Positions 47,521 through 57,119 of a stretch of DNA of 64,000 nucleotides are shown one piece after another; within the stretch, counting starts at the first letter, position 1; the number at the start of each line of letters is the position of its first letter. Both the position numbers and the translations under genes were made by a program. The stretch covers positions 124,001-188,000 of the forward strand of contig NZ_ATSX01000002.1 of NCBI RefSeq assembly GCF_000527695.1. The letters are read 5' to 3'. Origin of the DNA: Commensalibacter papalotli (ex Servin-Garciduenas et al. 2014) (lineage in GTDB: Bacteria; Pseudomonadota; Alphaproteobacteria; Acetobacterales; Acetobacteraceae). The notes under the pieces were generated by a model. The model was given only the letters and a program-made list of their open reading frames with translations, ran no database searches and had not been told where the DNA came from.

Positions 47521-48390
47521 ATGAGTTGGCTTACCGAATATGTCCGCCCAAAAATCCAAGGGCTTCTTAAAAAAGATGTTCCTGACAATATCTGGAAGAA
47601 CTGTGATTCTTGCAGTCAGATGTTATTAATCAAAGATTTGGAAAAAAATCTTAATATTTGCCCTCATTGCGGCCATCATATGCGTGCTTCTGTTGCGCAA
47701 CGCTTTGAATGGACCTTTGATCATGAATCTTACACGCGTATTGAGTTACCCAAAGCGCCTGTTGATCCTTTATTATTCAGAGATAAAAAGAAATATGCAG
47801 ATCGTTTAAAAGAAAATAAAACCAAATCTCAACTTGATGAATCTATTGCTGTTGCTCATGGGACCATCGAAGGTGAAAAAGCCGTTATTGCTGTTATGGC
47901 TTTTGAGTTTATGGCAGGCACTATGGGGGCCGCTTTTGGTGAAGGTTTTATCGCAGCGGCACGTTTAGCTTTATTACAAAAGATACCTTTGATCGTTTAT
48001 ACTGCTTCTGGTGGCGCCAGAATGCAAGAGGGCATGTTAAGTCTTATGCAAATGCCCAGAACTGTTATTGCCGTTGAACTATTAAAAGAAGCGCAAATCC
48101 CGTTTATTGTAGTTTTCACAGACCCTACCACTGGTGGTGTTACAGCCTCTTTTGCAATGCTGGGTGATATTCATATTGCGGAACCTAATGCCTTAATTGG
48201 TTTTGCAGGCCCTCGGGTTATTGAAAACACTGTGCATGAAAAATTGCCAGAAGGTTTTCAACGTTCTGAATATTTGTTGGCTCATGGGATGATCGACATT
48301 GTCGCCAACAGAAAAGAGTTGCGCCCTACTTTGGCAAAAATTATACGCTTATTATCAAAAAAAACTGAAAATTCTGAACAAGTAGCATAA
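47521..48390 (+). CDS. accD: Acetyl-CoA carboxylase carboxyltransferase subunit beta
   Basis: 289 residues. N-terminal zinc ribbon with Cys28, Cys31, Cys47 and Cys50 (C-x2-C, C-x2-C), then the crotonase-like carboxyltransferase domain with A-S-G-G-A-R-M-Q-E-G and D-P-T-T-G-G-V-T-A-S-F. With AccA it moves the carboxyl group from biotin to acetyl-CoA, the first step of fatty-acid synthesis. It lies between trpA and folC, which starts 4 bases after its stop. Confidence 0.97.
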   Translation: MSWLTEYVRPKIQGLLKKDVPDNIWKNCDSCSQMLLIKDLEKNLNICPHCGHHMRASVAQRFEWTFDHESYTRIELPKAPVDPLLFRDKKKYADRLKENKTKSQLDESIAVAHGTIEGEKAVIAVMAFEFMAGTMGAAFGEGFIAAARLALLQKIPLIVYTASGGARMQEGMLSLMQMPRTVIAVELLKEAQIPFIVVFTDPTTGGVTASFAMLGDIHIAEPNALIGFAGPRVIENTVHEKLPEGFQRSEYLLAHGMIDIVANRKELRPTLAKIIRLLSKKTENSEQVA

Positions 48391-48394
48391 TTTT

Positions 48395-49696
48395 ATGTCT
48401 TCCTCATCCTCTTCTATTCTAACCGAATTTTCAGGTCGTTCTGGTCAAATTTTGGAACGCCTGAATACATTATATCCAGCATTAATTGATCTTTCTTTGG
48501 ATCGATTAAAAAGATTATTAAATGATTTGGGTAATCCTCAGCAAAAAATGCCACCAATCATTCATGTGGCTGGTACGAATGGTAAAGGAAGCACTTGTGC
48601 GTTCCTTCGAGCTATAGGAGAAGAGGCCGGTTTAAAGGTTCATGTTTCAACGTCCCCTCATCTTGTTGATGTCACTGAACGATTTCGTATTGCGGGAGAA
48701 CTCGTCAGTGAAAATGAACTATCTGAAGTTTTAATGGAAATTGAACGTGTTAATAACCAACAACCAATTACTGTTTTTGAGGTTTTAACCGCAGCCGCCT
48801 TTGTCTTATTTTCTAAGAACCGTGCTGATCTAGCAATCATTGAGGTTGGCCTTGGTGGGCGTTTTGATGCGACCAATGTAATAACCCCTATGATTAGTAT
48901 TATCACCTCTATATCAATGGATCATGAAGCTTTCCTGGGTGATAATTTGGCAAAAATTGCTCATGAAAAGGCTGGAATTATTAAAGAAAATATCCCTGTT
49001 ATTGTTGATCAACAAAAGCCAGAGGCCCTACGCGTTATTAAAGAGGTTGCTCAATCGTTAAACGCCCCTTGTTTAATTAAGAATCAAGATTGGTCAATCA
49101 TTCCTACTGAAACCAAGCTCTTTTACAAAGATGCTAAAGGAGAACTAGAGCTTCCCTTGCCCAGCCTTTTGGGGGAACATCAATTCAGAAATGCAGGGCT
49201 TGCAATTACAGCTTTAAGAACCAGCCAATTACCGATCCCCGATCATGCTTATCAAGGAATTGCCAAGGCTGTCTGGCCAGCAAGATTACAAAGACTTTAT
49301 GGTCAATTAATCAATTTAGTTCCTTCAGACTGTGAAATTTGGCTTGATGGTGGACATAACCCTGATGCAGGGCAAGTTCTTGCACAAATGATTCAGAAGA
49401 AATGGCAAGACAAGCCATTACACTTAATTGTGGGCATGAAAGACAATAAAAATGTCCGTGAATATCTCGCCCCTTTAATTCCGTTAAGTGCTTCGATTCA
49501 AGCGGTTATGGAACCCGATCAACATTTAGCCATGCCCATTACTGAGATTATCAAAGCGTCTGATAATTATGCAATCTCTGGGGGAACTGTTGAGGAAGCA
49601 TTATCTGTTATTAAAAAACAGGCAACATCCCCTGTGCGTATTTTAATATGTGGTAGTTTGTATTTAGCGGGTAGTGTTTTAAAACAAGATCAATAA
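48395..49696 (+). CDS. folC: Bifunctional folylpolyglutamate/dihydrofolate synthase
   Basis: 433 residues. Mur-ligase-like ATPase: P-loop V-A-G-T-N-G-K-G-S-T-C-A-F, S-T-S-P-H-L-V-D-V-T-E-R-F-R, and E-V-G-L-G-G-R-F-D-A-T-N. It adds glutate to folates and makes dihydrofolate from dihydropteroate. Last gene of the trpB-trpA-accD-folC run. The accD-folC pair is widespread in Proteobacteria. A hairpin 93 bases downstream may end the transcript. Confidence 0.96.
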   Translation: MSSSSSSILTEFSGRSGQILERLNTLYPALIDLSLDRLKRLLNDLGNPQQKMPPIIHVAGTNGKGSTCAFLRAIGEEAGLKVHVSTSPHLVDVTERFRIAGELVSENELSEVLMEIERVNNQQPITVFEVLTAAAFVLFSKNRADLAIIEVGLGGRFDATNVITPMISIITSISMDHEAFLGDNLAKIAHEKAGIIKENIPVIVDQQKPEALRVIKEVAQSLNAPCLIKNQDWSIIPTETKLFYKDAKGELELPLPSLLGEHQFRNAGLAITALRTSQLPIPDHAYQGIAKAVWPARLQRLYGQLINLVPSDCEIWLDGGHNPDAGQVLAQMIQKKWQDKPLHLIVGMKDNKNVREYLAPLIPLSASIQAVMEPDQHLAMPITEIIKASDNYAISGGTVEEALSVIKKQATSPVRILICGSLYLAGSVLKQDQ

Positions 49697-49785
49697 ATAT
49701 TTAAGGCATTCTTCTCTTTAATATCATTCTTACACTAATCTCAAGCCTATATAACGCTCGTTTAATCTTTGGTAAATCACCATGA

Positions 49786-49976
49786 AATACCTTAACTAAA
49801 ATCGTTAAGGTTTTAGGTGAGAAAGAATTTGCTTATGAGTTGAACAGTATTCATAAGATTATTGCCAATAAGTAAAGTAATTTTGCCAGCGTTGACCCGA
49901 TGATATTGCTGTTTAAGAGGATGCTATTTATGTTGTGGTGACCGATGAGATGGATAGTCTTGTTAACTCTAGGTAA
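49786..49976 (+). pseudogene. Possible gene remnant between folC and glpD
   Basis: In the 501-base gap 49697-50197 one frame reads K-V-L-G-E-K-E-F-A-Y-E-L-N-S-I-H-K up to TAA at 49873-49875. A second frame from 49899 reads D-D-I-A-V, a stop, then E-D-A-I-Y-V-V-V-T-D-E-M-D-S-L up to 49974-49976. Both have coding-like composition, as if one gene had decayed. No family is recognised. The first fragment overlaps the terminator-like hairpin, so it may be chance. The rest of the gap is AT-rich and empty. Confidence 0.3.
49789..49814 (+). terminator. Possible terminator after folC
   Basis: ACCTTAAC (49789-49796), 7-base loop, GTTAAGGT (49804-49811) then TTT. It is an 8-bp stem with a short T-run, 93 bases beyond folC. 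Confidence 0.5.
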
Positions 49977-50197
49977 AGTATTTGTGATAATTGTTTTTTA
50001 TCAATAAAAAGAAGCTTTATCCTTGTGATTTATAGATTTTTTTAACTCTTGATTTTTTATGTAAATCTATGATCTTTACATTTAATTCATAAAGACTTTA
50101 TGATCTATTCACAACGTATCACTATTAATTTAATCATTTTTAAAATTCAAAAATAAAAATATTTAATAATCCATACTATGATAACTAGGAGATTTGA

Positions 50198-51703
50198 ATG
50201 TCTGCTCAAACGCCTTATGATCTGTTAATTATTGGCGGTGGCGTCAATGGTACTGGAATTGCCAGAGATGCTGCAGGTCGGGGATTAAAAGTGTTGCTGG
50301 TTGAAAAAGACGACCTTGCCCAACACACATCCTCTGCCAGCACAAAACTAATCCATGGTGGGTTACGCTACTTGGAATATTATGAGTTCAAACTGGTCAG
50401 AGAATCTTTACAGGAACGAGAACGTTTACTTAACCTTGCACCTCATATAATTCATCCTTTGAAATTTGTTCTGCCACATCGTAATGCTGTACGCCCAGCA
50501 TGGATGATCCGTGCAGGTTTATTCTTATATGATCATTTAGCATGCCATCCAAAGCTTCCTAATGCCCAACAAATTTCATTACAAAAATCCCCTTATGGAC
50601 AACCTTTGCGCAATGATATCCAAAAAGGATTTACCTATTCAGATTGTGCTGTTGATGATAGCCGTCTCGTCGTTTTGAATGCCAAAGGGGCTCGTGATAA
50701 AGGGGCTGACGTTCGAACACAAACGACATTATTAAAAGCTCAACGAACACAAGATTTATGGGCAGCAACCTTACAGGATAATAAAACGCAAACCCAATCA
50801 ACTGTTCAAGCTAAAGCTATTGTAAATGCTGCTGGCCCCTGGGTTGCAGATATTCTACAAGATCTGCAAGTCCAAAGTTCTATGAATGTCAGGCTGGTTA
50901 AAGGCAGTCATATAGTTGTTAAGAAACTCTTTGATGGACCACAAGCCTATATTCTGCAAAACGCAGATAAGCGTATTGTGTTTGCTATTCCTTATCATGA
51001 TGAATTCACACTTGTTGGAACAACGGATGTTTCGTGGGATAAGTCGCCTAATGCACTCCCTAATATTGATCAAGATGAGACCCAATATTTGTGTGAATCT
51101 ATTAATAATTATTTTACAAAAAATATCACTCCAGACGATGTTATTTGGGATTATTCTGGGGTCAGACCATTGTATGATGATGCGTCTAGCAACGCATCAG
51201 CCGTAACCAGAGATTACCATCTTGATTTAAACCAAGCAGTGGGTAAAGCACCCCTTCTTTCTATATTTGGTGGAAAGATTACGACATACAGACGCTTAGC
51301 AGAACATAGTATGGAGCAACTGGCTCCTTTCTTCCAATATAACCGCCAATCATGGACTGGATCAGAGCCTCTACCTGGTGGGCATATCACTAATGGTGAT
51401 TTTAATTTATTTTTTATAAATTTCCGTAAACATGTTCCCTTTTTAGACGAAATGACAGCCAAACGGATGGCTCGTGCTTATGGAACAGAGGTTTTTGAAG
51501 TCTTAAATAAAGCAACTAATAAAGAAGATTTGGGAGCTGATTTTGGACATGGGTTAACCCAACGTGAAGTTGATTATTTAATTGAGCAAGAATGGACTAC
51601 AACTGTCGAAGACATTCTATGGAGAAGAACAAAACTCGGTTTGTATTTTTCCAAAGATGAAACACAAACATTGCAAAATTATTTGAAAGAAAAACTCCAA
51701 TAG
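50198..51703 (+). CDS. glpD: Aerobic glycerol-3-phosphate dehydrogenase
   Basis: 501 residues. FAD loop I-I-G-G-G-V-N-G-T-G-I-A-R-D-A-A-G-R-G (10-28) and S-T-K-L-I-H-G-G-L-R-Y-L-E (about 48-60) are typical of GlpD. T-D-V-S-W-D and the C-terminal helical domain are intact. It oxidises glycerol-3-phosphate to dihydroxyacetone phosphate at the inner membrane and feeds electrons to ubiquinone. An AGGAG site precedes the ATG. First gene of glpD-glpF-glpK. No glpR repressor is adjacent. Confidence 0.97.
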   Translation: MSAQTPYDLLIIGGGVNGTGIARDAAGRGLKVLLVEKDDLAQHTSSASTKLIHGGLRYLEYYEFKLVRESLQERERLLNLAPHIIHPLKFVLPHRNAVRPAWMIRAGLFLYDHLACHPKLPNAQQISLQKSPYGQPLRNDIQKGFTYSDCAVDDSRLVVLNAKGARDKGADVRTQTTLLKAQRTQDLWAATLQDNKTQTQSTVQAKAIVNAAGPWVADILQDLQVQSSMNVRLVKGSHIVVKKLFDGPQAYILQNADKRIVFAIPYHDEFTLVGTTDVSWDKSPNALPNIDQDETQYLCESINNYFTKNITPDDVIWDYSGVRPLYDDASSNASAVTRDYHLDLNQAVGKAPLLSIFGGKITTYRRLAEHSMEQLAPFFQYNRQSWTGSEPLPGGHITNGDFNLFFINFRKHVPFLDEMTAKRMARAYGTEVFEVLNKATNKEDLGADFGHGLTQREVDYLIEQEWTTTVEDILWRRTKLGLYFSKDETQTLQNYLKEKLQ

Positions 51704-51734
51704 GTTTTTCTTGATGCTAGAAAGTCTTTAACCC

Positions 51735-52523
51735 ATGTCTTCTAAAAAACAATTTGTTGGTGAGCTAATTGCTGAGGCAATTGCCGTTGCCATCATTATC
51801 TTTATTGGTTGCTCTGCAGCGGCAATGTTAATTTTATATGATCCCAGCCCTTACCAACATGCCTATTGGGGGGTGGCTATTACGTGGGGTTTGTCTGTGA
51901 CCTTTGCAATTTACGCAACAGGAAGCGTCAGTGGGACCCATGCCAATCCAGCAGTAACTTTAGCCTTGGCGTTATATAGAGGTTTCTCTTGGAAAAAAGT
52001 GCCTGCTTATTGTGTGGCGCAAATCTTTGGTGGTTTTTGTGGAGCTATCCTAGTCTATTGCTTATATTACTCTGTGATTGATCATTATAACGAAGTACAC
52101 CAACTAACCCGCATGATGGGTGGTGCAGCTGGTGTTTTCGTTACATCTCCTGGATTATCTATTACTACTTGGCATGCTTTTTCTAACGAAGTTCTTTTAA
52201 CTGCTTTTTTAGTTTTCAGTATTTTTGCAATTACTGAAAGCTATAATACTGTTGCCCCTCAGGCAAATAGTGGTGCTTTTATGATTGGTCTTGTTGTTGC
52301 TGTCATTGGTGCTTCTGCTGGATATTTAGAAGGATGGGCTATTAACCCAGCCCGCGATTTAGGTCCCAGGATTTTCATTTATTTAGGGGGTTGGGGATCA
52401 TCTGCATTTCCTGGAGTAACCAACTATTGGTGGGTTCCCGTTTTTGCCCCATTAATTGGAGGTGTTCTTGGAGGAGGAGCCTATCAATTTTTAATCAGAC
52501 CCTTTTTACCTCGCCCTTTATAA
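51735..52523 (+). CDS. glpF: Glycerol facilitator (aquaglyceroporin)
   Basis: 262 residues, MIP family, six helices plus two half-helices. The two NPA boxes are Asn71-Pro-Ala and Asn204-Pro-Ala-Arg207. The Asp after N-P-A-R (N-P-A-R-D-L-G-P-R) marks the glycerol-conducting branch over strict water channels. It takes up glycerol for GlpK. It lies 31 bases after glpD and 37 bases before glpK, and is co-transcribed with both. Confidence 0.95.
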   Translation: MSSKKQFVGELIAEAIAVAIIIFIGCSAAAMLILYDPSPYQHAYWGVAITWGLSVTFAIYATGSVSGTHANPAVTLALALYRGFSWKKVPAYCVAQIFGGFCGAILVYCLYYSVIDHYNEVHQLTRMMGGAAGVFVTSPGLSITTWHAFSNEVLLTAFLVFSIFAITESYNTVAPQANSGAFMIGLVVAVIGASAGYLEGWAINPARDLGPRIFIYLGGWGSSAFPGVTNYWWVPVFAPLIGGVLGGGAYQFLIRPFLPRPL

Positions 52524-52560
52524 ACAATATTCTCTGATAGTGAAATGGACATAAAAAACC

Positions 52561-54063
52561 ATGAGTAAAACTCAATATATTATTGCCCTAGATCAAGGAA
52601 CGACTTCTACACGTTGCATAATTTTTAACCATAAAGGGGAATCTATTTCTATAAGTAGGCGAGAGTTCGCCCAACATTATCCAGAACTGGGATGGGTAGA
52701 ACATAATCCTGAAGATATTTGGAATGATGCTGTTTATACAATTAAATCAGCATTAACAGAAGCAAAGCTTGATCAAGACCTTGGTTCTATTGCTGCTATT
52801 GGCATTACTAATCAACGTGAAACCGTCGTTTTATGGGACAAAATCACAGGTAAACCTCTTTATAACGCCATTGTATGGCAAGATCGTCGTACTTCTGCGT
52901 TTTGTCAAAAATTAAAAGCAGACGGAGCAGAAAAAACGGTTCATGATAAAACAGGGCTTTTACTTGATCCTTATTTCTCTGCAACTAAACTAGCTTGGCT
53001 TTTAGACAATGTTAAAGGTGCCAGAGCAGCAGCACAACGTGGAGAATTAGCCTTTGGAACGATTGATAGTTTTCTTTTGTGGCGATTAACTGGTGGTAAA
53101 GTACATGCAACCGATGCAACCAATGCCAGCAGAACCCTATTATTTAATATTAAAACACAATCTTGGGATGAAGAGCTTTTAAAATTATTTAATATTCCAG
53201 AATCACTTTTACCTGAAGTTAAAGATAATAGTACCTTATTTGGAGTTACAGATGTTAATTTATTTGGACATCCCATTCCTATTATGGGAATGGCAGGTGA
53301 TCAACAAGCTGCGTTAATTGGGCAAGCTTGTTTTGAACCTGGTATGACCAAAGCTACCTATGGTACGGGTTGTTTTATGTTGCTTAATACGGGTGATCAA
53401 ATGGTGATCTCTAAAAACCGTATGTTAACTACCACAGCTTATCGCTTGAATGGTAAACCAACATACGCACTAGAAGGATCTATCTTTGTTGCAGGTGCTG
53501 CAATTAAATGGCTACGCGATGGACTGGGATTAATAACCCATGCCTCTCAAACGCACGATATGGCAACCCAAGTGAACGATAACCACCAAGTTTATATGGT
53601 TCCTGCTTTTGTAGGATTAGGAGCACCTCATTGGGCACCTGATGCTAGGGCTATAATTACAGGATTAACTCTTAATGCAACCGCTGCGCATCTTGCAAGG
53701 GCTGCGTTAGAATCTATTGCTTATCAAACTTATGATCTATCCGAAGCAATGAAAAAAGATAGTGGCAAAGATATTCTTACCATACGTGTTGATGGCGGAA
53801 TGTCTGCCAATGATTGGTTCTGTCAATTTCTTGCCAATATTATGAATATTACTGTTGAGCGCCCATCTTATATCGAAACAACTGCTATCGGGGCGGCTTA
53901 CTTAGCGGGAATGGCCAGTGGTATTTGGACAAATCTTTCTGACATTCAACATCATTGGAGACAAGGTGCAAGCTTTAGATCTCATATGCAAGAAGAAGAA
54001 AGAGTAAAAAAACTTAAAGGCTGGCAACATGCCTTAAGACAAGCTTTGTTAGAAGTAGAATAA
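52561..54063 (+). CDS. glpK: Glycerol kinase
   Basis: 500 residues, FGGY kinase. [10 protein letters not shown] phosphate loop (9-18), [27 protein letters not shown], and the C-terminal [10 protein letters not shown]. It phosphorylates glycerol, trapping it in the cell. It ends the glpDFK operon, with a 14-bp hairpin right after it. Length and motifs match GlpK throughout. Confidence 0.98.
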   Translation: MSKTQYIIALDQGTTSTRCIIFNHKGESISISRREFAQHYPELGWVEHNPEDIWNDAVYTIKSALTEAKLDQDLGSIAAIGITNQRETVVLWDKITGKPLYNAIVWQDRRTSAFCQKLKADGAEKTVHDKTGLLLDPYFSATKLAWLLDNVKGARAAAQRGELAFGTIDSFLLWRLTGGKVHATDATNASRTLLFNIKTQSWDEELLKLFNIPESLLPEVKDNSTLFGVTDVNLFGHPIPIMGMAGDQQAALIGQACFEPGMTKATYGTGCFMLLNTGDQMVISKNRMLTTTAYRLNGKPTYALEGSIFVAGAAIKWLRDGLGLITHASQTHDMATQVNDNHQVYMVPAFVGLGAPHWAPDARAIITGLTLNATAAHLARAALESIAYQTYDLSEAMKKDSGKDILTIRVDGGMSANDWFCQFLANIMNITVERPSYIETTAIGAAYLAGMASGIWTNLSDIQHHWRQGASFRSHMQEEERVKKLKGWQHALRQALLEVE

Positions 54064-54072
54064 TTTTTATAG

Positions 54073-54115
54073 ATAATCTATACTGTGATAGTTTTATTAT
54101 AACAGTATAGATTAT
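54073..54115 (+). terminator. Hairpin terminator after glpK
   Basis: ATAATCTATACTGT (54073-54086), 15-base loop, ACAGTATAGATTAT (54102-54115): a perfect 14-bp stem nine bases after the glpK stop. AT-rich, with no long T-run. Confidence 0.7.
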
Positions 54116-54454
54116 TAAATCTGGCTAATAAAATTTATTAATAAGCATACTTATAATAATTATAGATTTTCATTTAACTCAAATATTTGTAAATTAGGTG
54201 AGTTAATCCTTTTAAGATAAAACAATATGATATTATCGCCAGCGCAAACAAATGATGAGTATTCGCACTATATTCAATCTGTAGAATATATTCTTATTAA
54301 TCAGTAAACCCTTTTATTGAAAATACAAGTTTGATATTTTTTCTTGCTATCTCATTAAAAATCAATCAAAACAAATATATGTATTAAAAAAGATCTTTTA
54401 TCTTTATTATTTTCTCCTCTATTTTACCTAAAAATATTTATAAGGGATAATTTT
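54116..54454. other. AT-rich spacer upstream of metZ
   Basis: 339 bases with no open frame of note. SAM-II and other SAM riboswitches, common before alphaproteobacterial metZ, were looked for by their conserved cores and not found. Confidence 0.45.
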
Positions 54455-55657
54455 ATGAAACGCGCCAAAACATATAGACCCGCCACACAATTAATACATG
54501 GTGGGGTTGAAAGAACTTCTTTTGATGAAACCAGTGATGCTGTTTTTTTAACTTCTGGCTTTATTTACGATAGTGCAGAACAAGCAGAACGAACCTTTAC
54601 TGGTGAAGAGGATCGATATCAATATAGCCGTTTCAATAATCCAAATCTAACCTCTTTGCAAAATCGCCTATCAATACTAGAAAATGCAGAAGCCTGTGTG
54701 CTGACCTCTACAGGAATGAGTGCTATTTATGCCAGCCTCATGCCTTTGATAAAAACTGGTGACCGCGTTGTTGCATCACGTGCTTTATTTGGATCAAGTT
54801 ATTGGATTGTTGAAAATCTATTACCAAAATTAGGTATCGAAACCGTTTTTGTTGATGGAACAAAATTAGACCAGTGGCAAGAAGCACTAAGCAAACCAAC
54901 TGCTGCAGTTTTAATTGAAACACCATCTAACCCAATGTTAGATATTTTAGATATCAAAGCTATTGCAGATTTAACTCATAAAGCTGGCGGAAAGCTAATT
55001 GTTGATAATGTCTTTGCAACTCCTTTATATCAACACCCTTTGCAATGGGGGGCTGATATTGTTGTTTATTCTTGTACAAAGCATATTGATGGTCAAGGAC
55101 GTGTTTTAGGAGGGGCTGTATTAGGCAACAAAGAAACTATTGAAGATAATATCACTCCTTTTGTCAGAAATACTGGTATTAGCCTGTCTCCATTTAATGC
55201 ATGGGTATTATTCAAAGGATTGGAAACCTTGCCTTTACGCGTTGAAAAAATGACGCAAAATGCACAAGCTTGTTCAGAGTTTCTCGAAAAATCTCCTTTA
55301 ATTTCTCGTGTATTATATCCTGGATTAAAATCGCACCCTCATTATGAGCTAGGTCAAAAACAAATGTCTGCATCCAGCACCATGATTGGTTTTGAAATTA
55401 AAGGAGGGAAAAAAGCTGCTTTTACATTTATGAATGCTTTGGAACTAATTTTAATTTCCAATAATCTTGGTGATAACCGTTGTATTATGACCCATCCTGC
55501 TACGACAACCCATATGAAAATTGGGGAGAAGGAACGTCTACATTTAGGGATTACTGATGGATCTATTCGTTTTTCTGTAGGTATAGAAGACGTTCAAGAC
55601 ATTATCGAAGATTTGCAACGAGGCCTTGATGCCGTTGCTGCGTTATCACCCTCATAA
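54455..55657 (+). CDS. metZ: O-succinylhomoserine sulfhydrylase
   Basis: 400 residues, Cys/Met-metabolism PLP enzyme. Schiff-base Lys209 in Y-S-C-T-K-H-I-D-G-Q-G, R-Y-x-Y-S-R-F-x-N-P-N near 54-64, and E-T-P-S-N-P-M-L-D (155-163). H-I-D-G-Q-G-R-V-L-G-G is the MetZ pattern, which separates it from MetB and MetY. It makes homocysteine directly from O-succinylhomoserine and sulfide. ApaG follows at once, as in many Alphaproteobacteria. Confidence 0.94.
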   Translation: MKRAKTYRPATQLIHGGVERTSFDETSDAVFLTSGFIYDSAEQAERTFTGEEDRYQYSRFNNPNLTSLQNRLSILENAEACVLTSTGMSAIYASLMPLIKTGDRVVASRALFGSSYWIVENLLPKLGIETVFVDGTKLDQWQEALSKPTAAVLIETPSNPMLDILDIKAIADLTHKAGGKLIVDNVFATPLYQHPLQWGADIVVYSCTKHIDGQGRVLGGAVLGNKETIEDNITPFVRNTGISLSPFNAWVLFKGLETLPLRVEKMTQNAQACSEFLEKSPLISRVLYPGLKSHPHYELGQKQMSASSTMIGFEIKGGKKAAFTFMNALELILISNNLGDNRCIMTHPATTTHMKIGEKERLHLGITDGSIRFSVGIEDVQDIIEDLQRGLDAVAALSPS

Positions 55658-55673
55658 AATAAATCTATCTGCA

Positions 55674-56153
55674 ATGAATTATCATATACCACGTTTACTT
55701 TTTTCATCAATTGCCCAAACTAATAAAGAGCAATACCAAGATCTATTTCAAGAATATGACGTGTTTGAAGCAAGCACGCATCATATTTATATTGCTATTT
55801 ATCCTTTTTGGTTAGAGGAATATTCCTTTCCCAGAAGAAATATATTTAGTTGGGGTTATCATGTTCGTATCGAAAACCATAATGTTACCCCAATTTCTAT
55901 CACAAGACAACATTGGGACATTATTAAAACCAACAGCCGTATTACAACCATTGATACCAAAATCATTGAAAATGATGATGCTAAGCTCAATGCTGGTGAA
56001 GCATGCGATTATACATCTTGTATAACCTTGGATACACCCTCAAATATTGTAAAAGGTTATTATACGATTTCAGATCATACAGGAAATATAATGAATATCG
56101 ATATTCCCTCTTTTAACCTTGATAATCCACATGACTTATTTTCAATTAATTAA
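55674..56153 (+). CDS. apaG: ApaG-domain protein, divergent
   Basis: 159 residues from the ATG at 55674. The longer frame begins inside metZ at 55626. An ApaG beta-sandwich is clear: F-E-A-S-T-H-H-I-Y-I-A-I-Y-P-F-W-L-E-E, W-G-Y-H-V-R-I-E-N, I-S-I-T-R-Q-H-W, A-G-E-A-C-D-Y-T-S, L-D-T-P-S-N-I-V-K-G-Y-Y and I-P-S-F-N-L-D. The usual G-x-G-V-V-G-x-x-P segment is replaced by T-K-I-I-E-N-D-D-A, so the pyrophosphate-like loop is lost. ApaG is linked to Co2+/Mg2+ homeostasis, but its biochemical role is open. The ribosome site is weak and it probably follows metZ by coupling. Confidence 0.85.
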   Translation: MNYHIPRLLFSSIAQTNKEQYQDLFQEYDVFEASTHHIYIAIYPFWLEEYSFPRRNIFSWGYHVRIENHNVTPISITRQHWDIIKTNSRITTIDTKIIENDDAKLNAGEACDYTSCITLDTPSNIVKGYYTISDHTGNIMNIDIPSFNLDNPHDLFSIN

Positions 56154-56165
56154 AGATGAAGCAAT

Positions 56166-56768
56166 ATGAACTCAAAAAATAATTCTGCCCCAACCCGCCA
56201 AGATGCAGAAGAGGCTATTCGCACATTAATTCGCTGGGCTGGAGATAATCCGGAAAGAGAAGGATTATTAGACACCCCTGCCCGTGTGGTTAATTCTTAT
56301 GACGAGTTCTTTTCTGGATATAAAGAAGATCCCAGAGAAGTCTTGTCACGCACCTTTGACGAAGTTGGTGGGTATAAAGAAACAGTTTTATTAAGAGACA
56401 TTCGTTTTGAAAGCCATTGTGAGCATCATATGGTGCCTATTATCGGTACAGCGCATATTGCTTATTTTCCGCACTCACGTGTGGTAGGTATTTCAAAGCT
56501 TGCTCGAGTTGTAGAAATTTTTGCCAAACGTTTACAAATCCAAGAACGTATGACCTCTGAAATTGCCAATGTGATCCAAGAAGTTCTAGAACCTAAAGGG
56601 GTTGCCGTTATTATTGAAGGTAGTCATCAATGTATGACTACCCGAGGGGTTCATAATACAGGTGTTTCAATGATCACGTCTAAAATGTTGGGAATATTCA
56701 GAGACGATCCAACAACCAGAAATGAACTCTTAATGACTCTTAATCGCCCCTCTACATTGGGATTATAA
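56166..56768 (+). CDS. folE: GTP cyclohydrolase I FolE
   Basis: 200 residues. First step of tetrahydrofolate synthesis from GTP. Zinc ligands Cys85 and His88 (C-E-H-H) and Cys156 (H-Q-C-M-T-T-R-G), plus [11 protein letters not shown] (107-117) and the GTP-binding Q-E-R-M-T. It lies 12 bases after apaG. Its last six bases overlap the convergent cbpM gene. Confidence 0.97.
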   Translation: MNSKNNSAPTRQDAEEAIRTLIRWAGDNPEREGLLDTPARVVNSYDEFFSGYKEDPREVLSRTFDEVGGYKETVLLRDIRFESHCEHHMVPIIGTAHIAYFPHSRVVGISKLARVVEIFAKRLQIQERMTSEIANVIQEVLEPKGVAVIIEGSHQCMTTRGVHNTGVSMITSKMLGIFRDDPTTRNELLMTLNRPSTLGL

Positions 56769-57101
56769 ATCAACGATAACTTGCTGAGTCATCATATGAC
56801 GAAGTTTTTGCTGTGTATCTGGGTAATGATCCGTAGCAATCACTTCGCATAGATACTTCATCTGTCTACGTGTAGTATAAAGCTGATCAAGAAGGTTTAA
56901 TACCACAGACATTGCATCCTCTGTAATACCCAAATCATCACGTAGCTCAATAATCAAGTGAACTCTGGCTTCATCAATCTCTTGAAATAAATAATTACCA
57001 TCTTTTTCTTGAGGTCTTAACCATTGATTTTCAATCCAGATCTTAATTTCTGCTGATGTTACTTCTGGAAGATTAAGACAAAACATTTCAAACGTCATCA
57101 T
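56763..57101 (-). CDS. cbpM: CbpM-like chaperone modulator
   Basis: 112 residues. Matches the CbpM/MerR_2 modulator group: [16 protein letters not shown] near residues 15-30, [29 protein letters not shown] in the centre, and a C-terminal coiled helix. CbpM binds the J domain of CbpA and lowers its co-chaperone activity. It lies 18 bases downstream of cbpA. Two adjacent ATGs are possible starts. Confidence 0.88.
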   Translation of the reverse strand: MMTFEMFCLNLPEVTSAEIKIWIENQWLRPQEKDGNYLFQEIDEARVHLIIELRDDLGITEDAMSVVLNLLDQLYTTRRQMKYLCEVIATDHYPDTQQKLRHMMTQQVIVDL

Positions 57102-57119
57102 CTACTCTTCTCCCTTTAT

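Noticed and set aside
54116-54454. SAM-II riboswitch ahead of metZ
   Set aside because: Expected by analogy with other Alphaproteobacteria, but the conserved core is not present.
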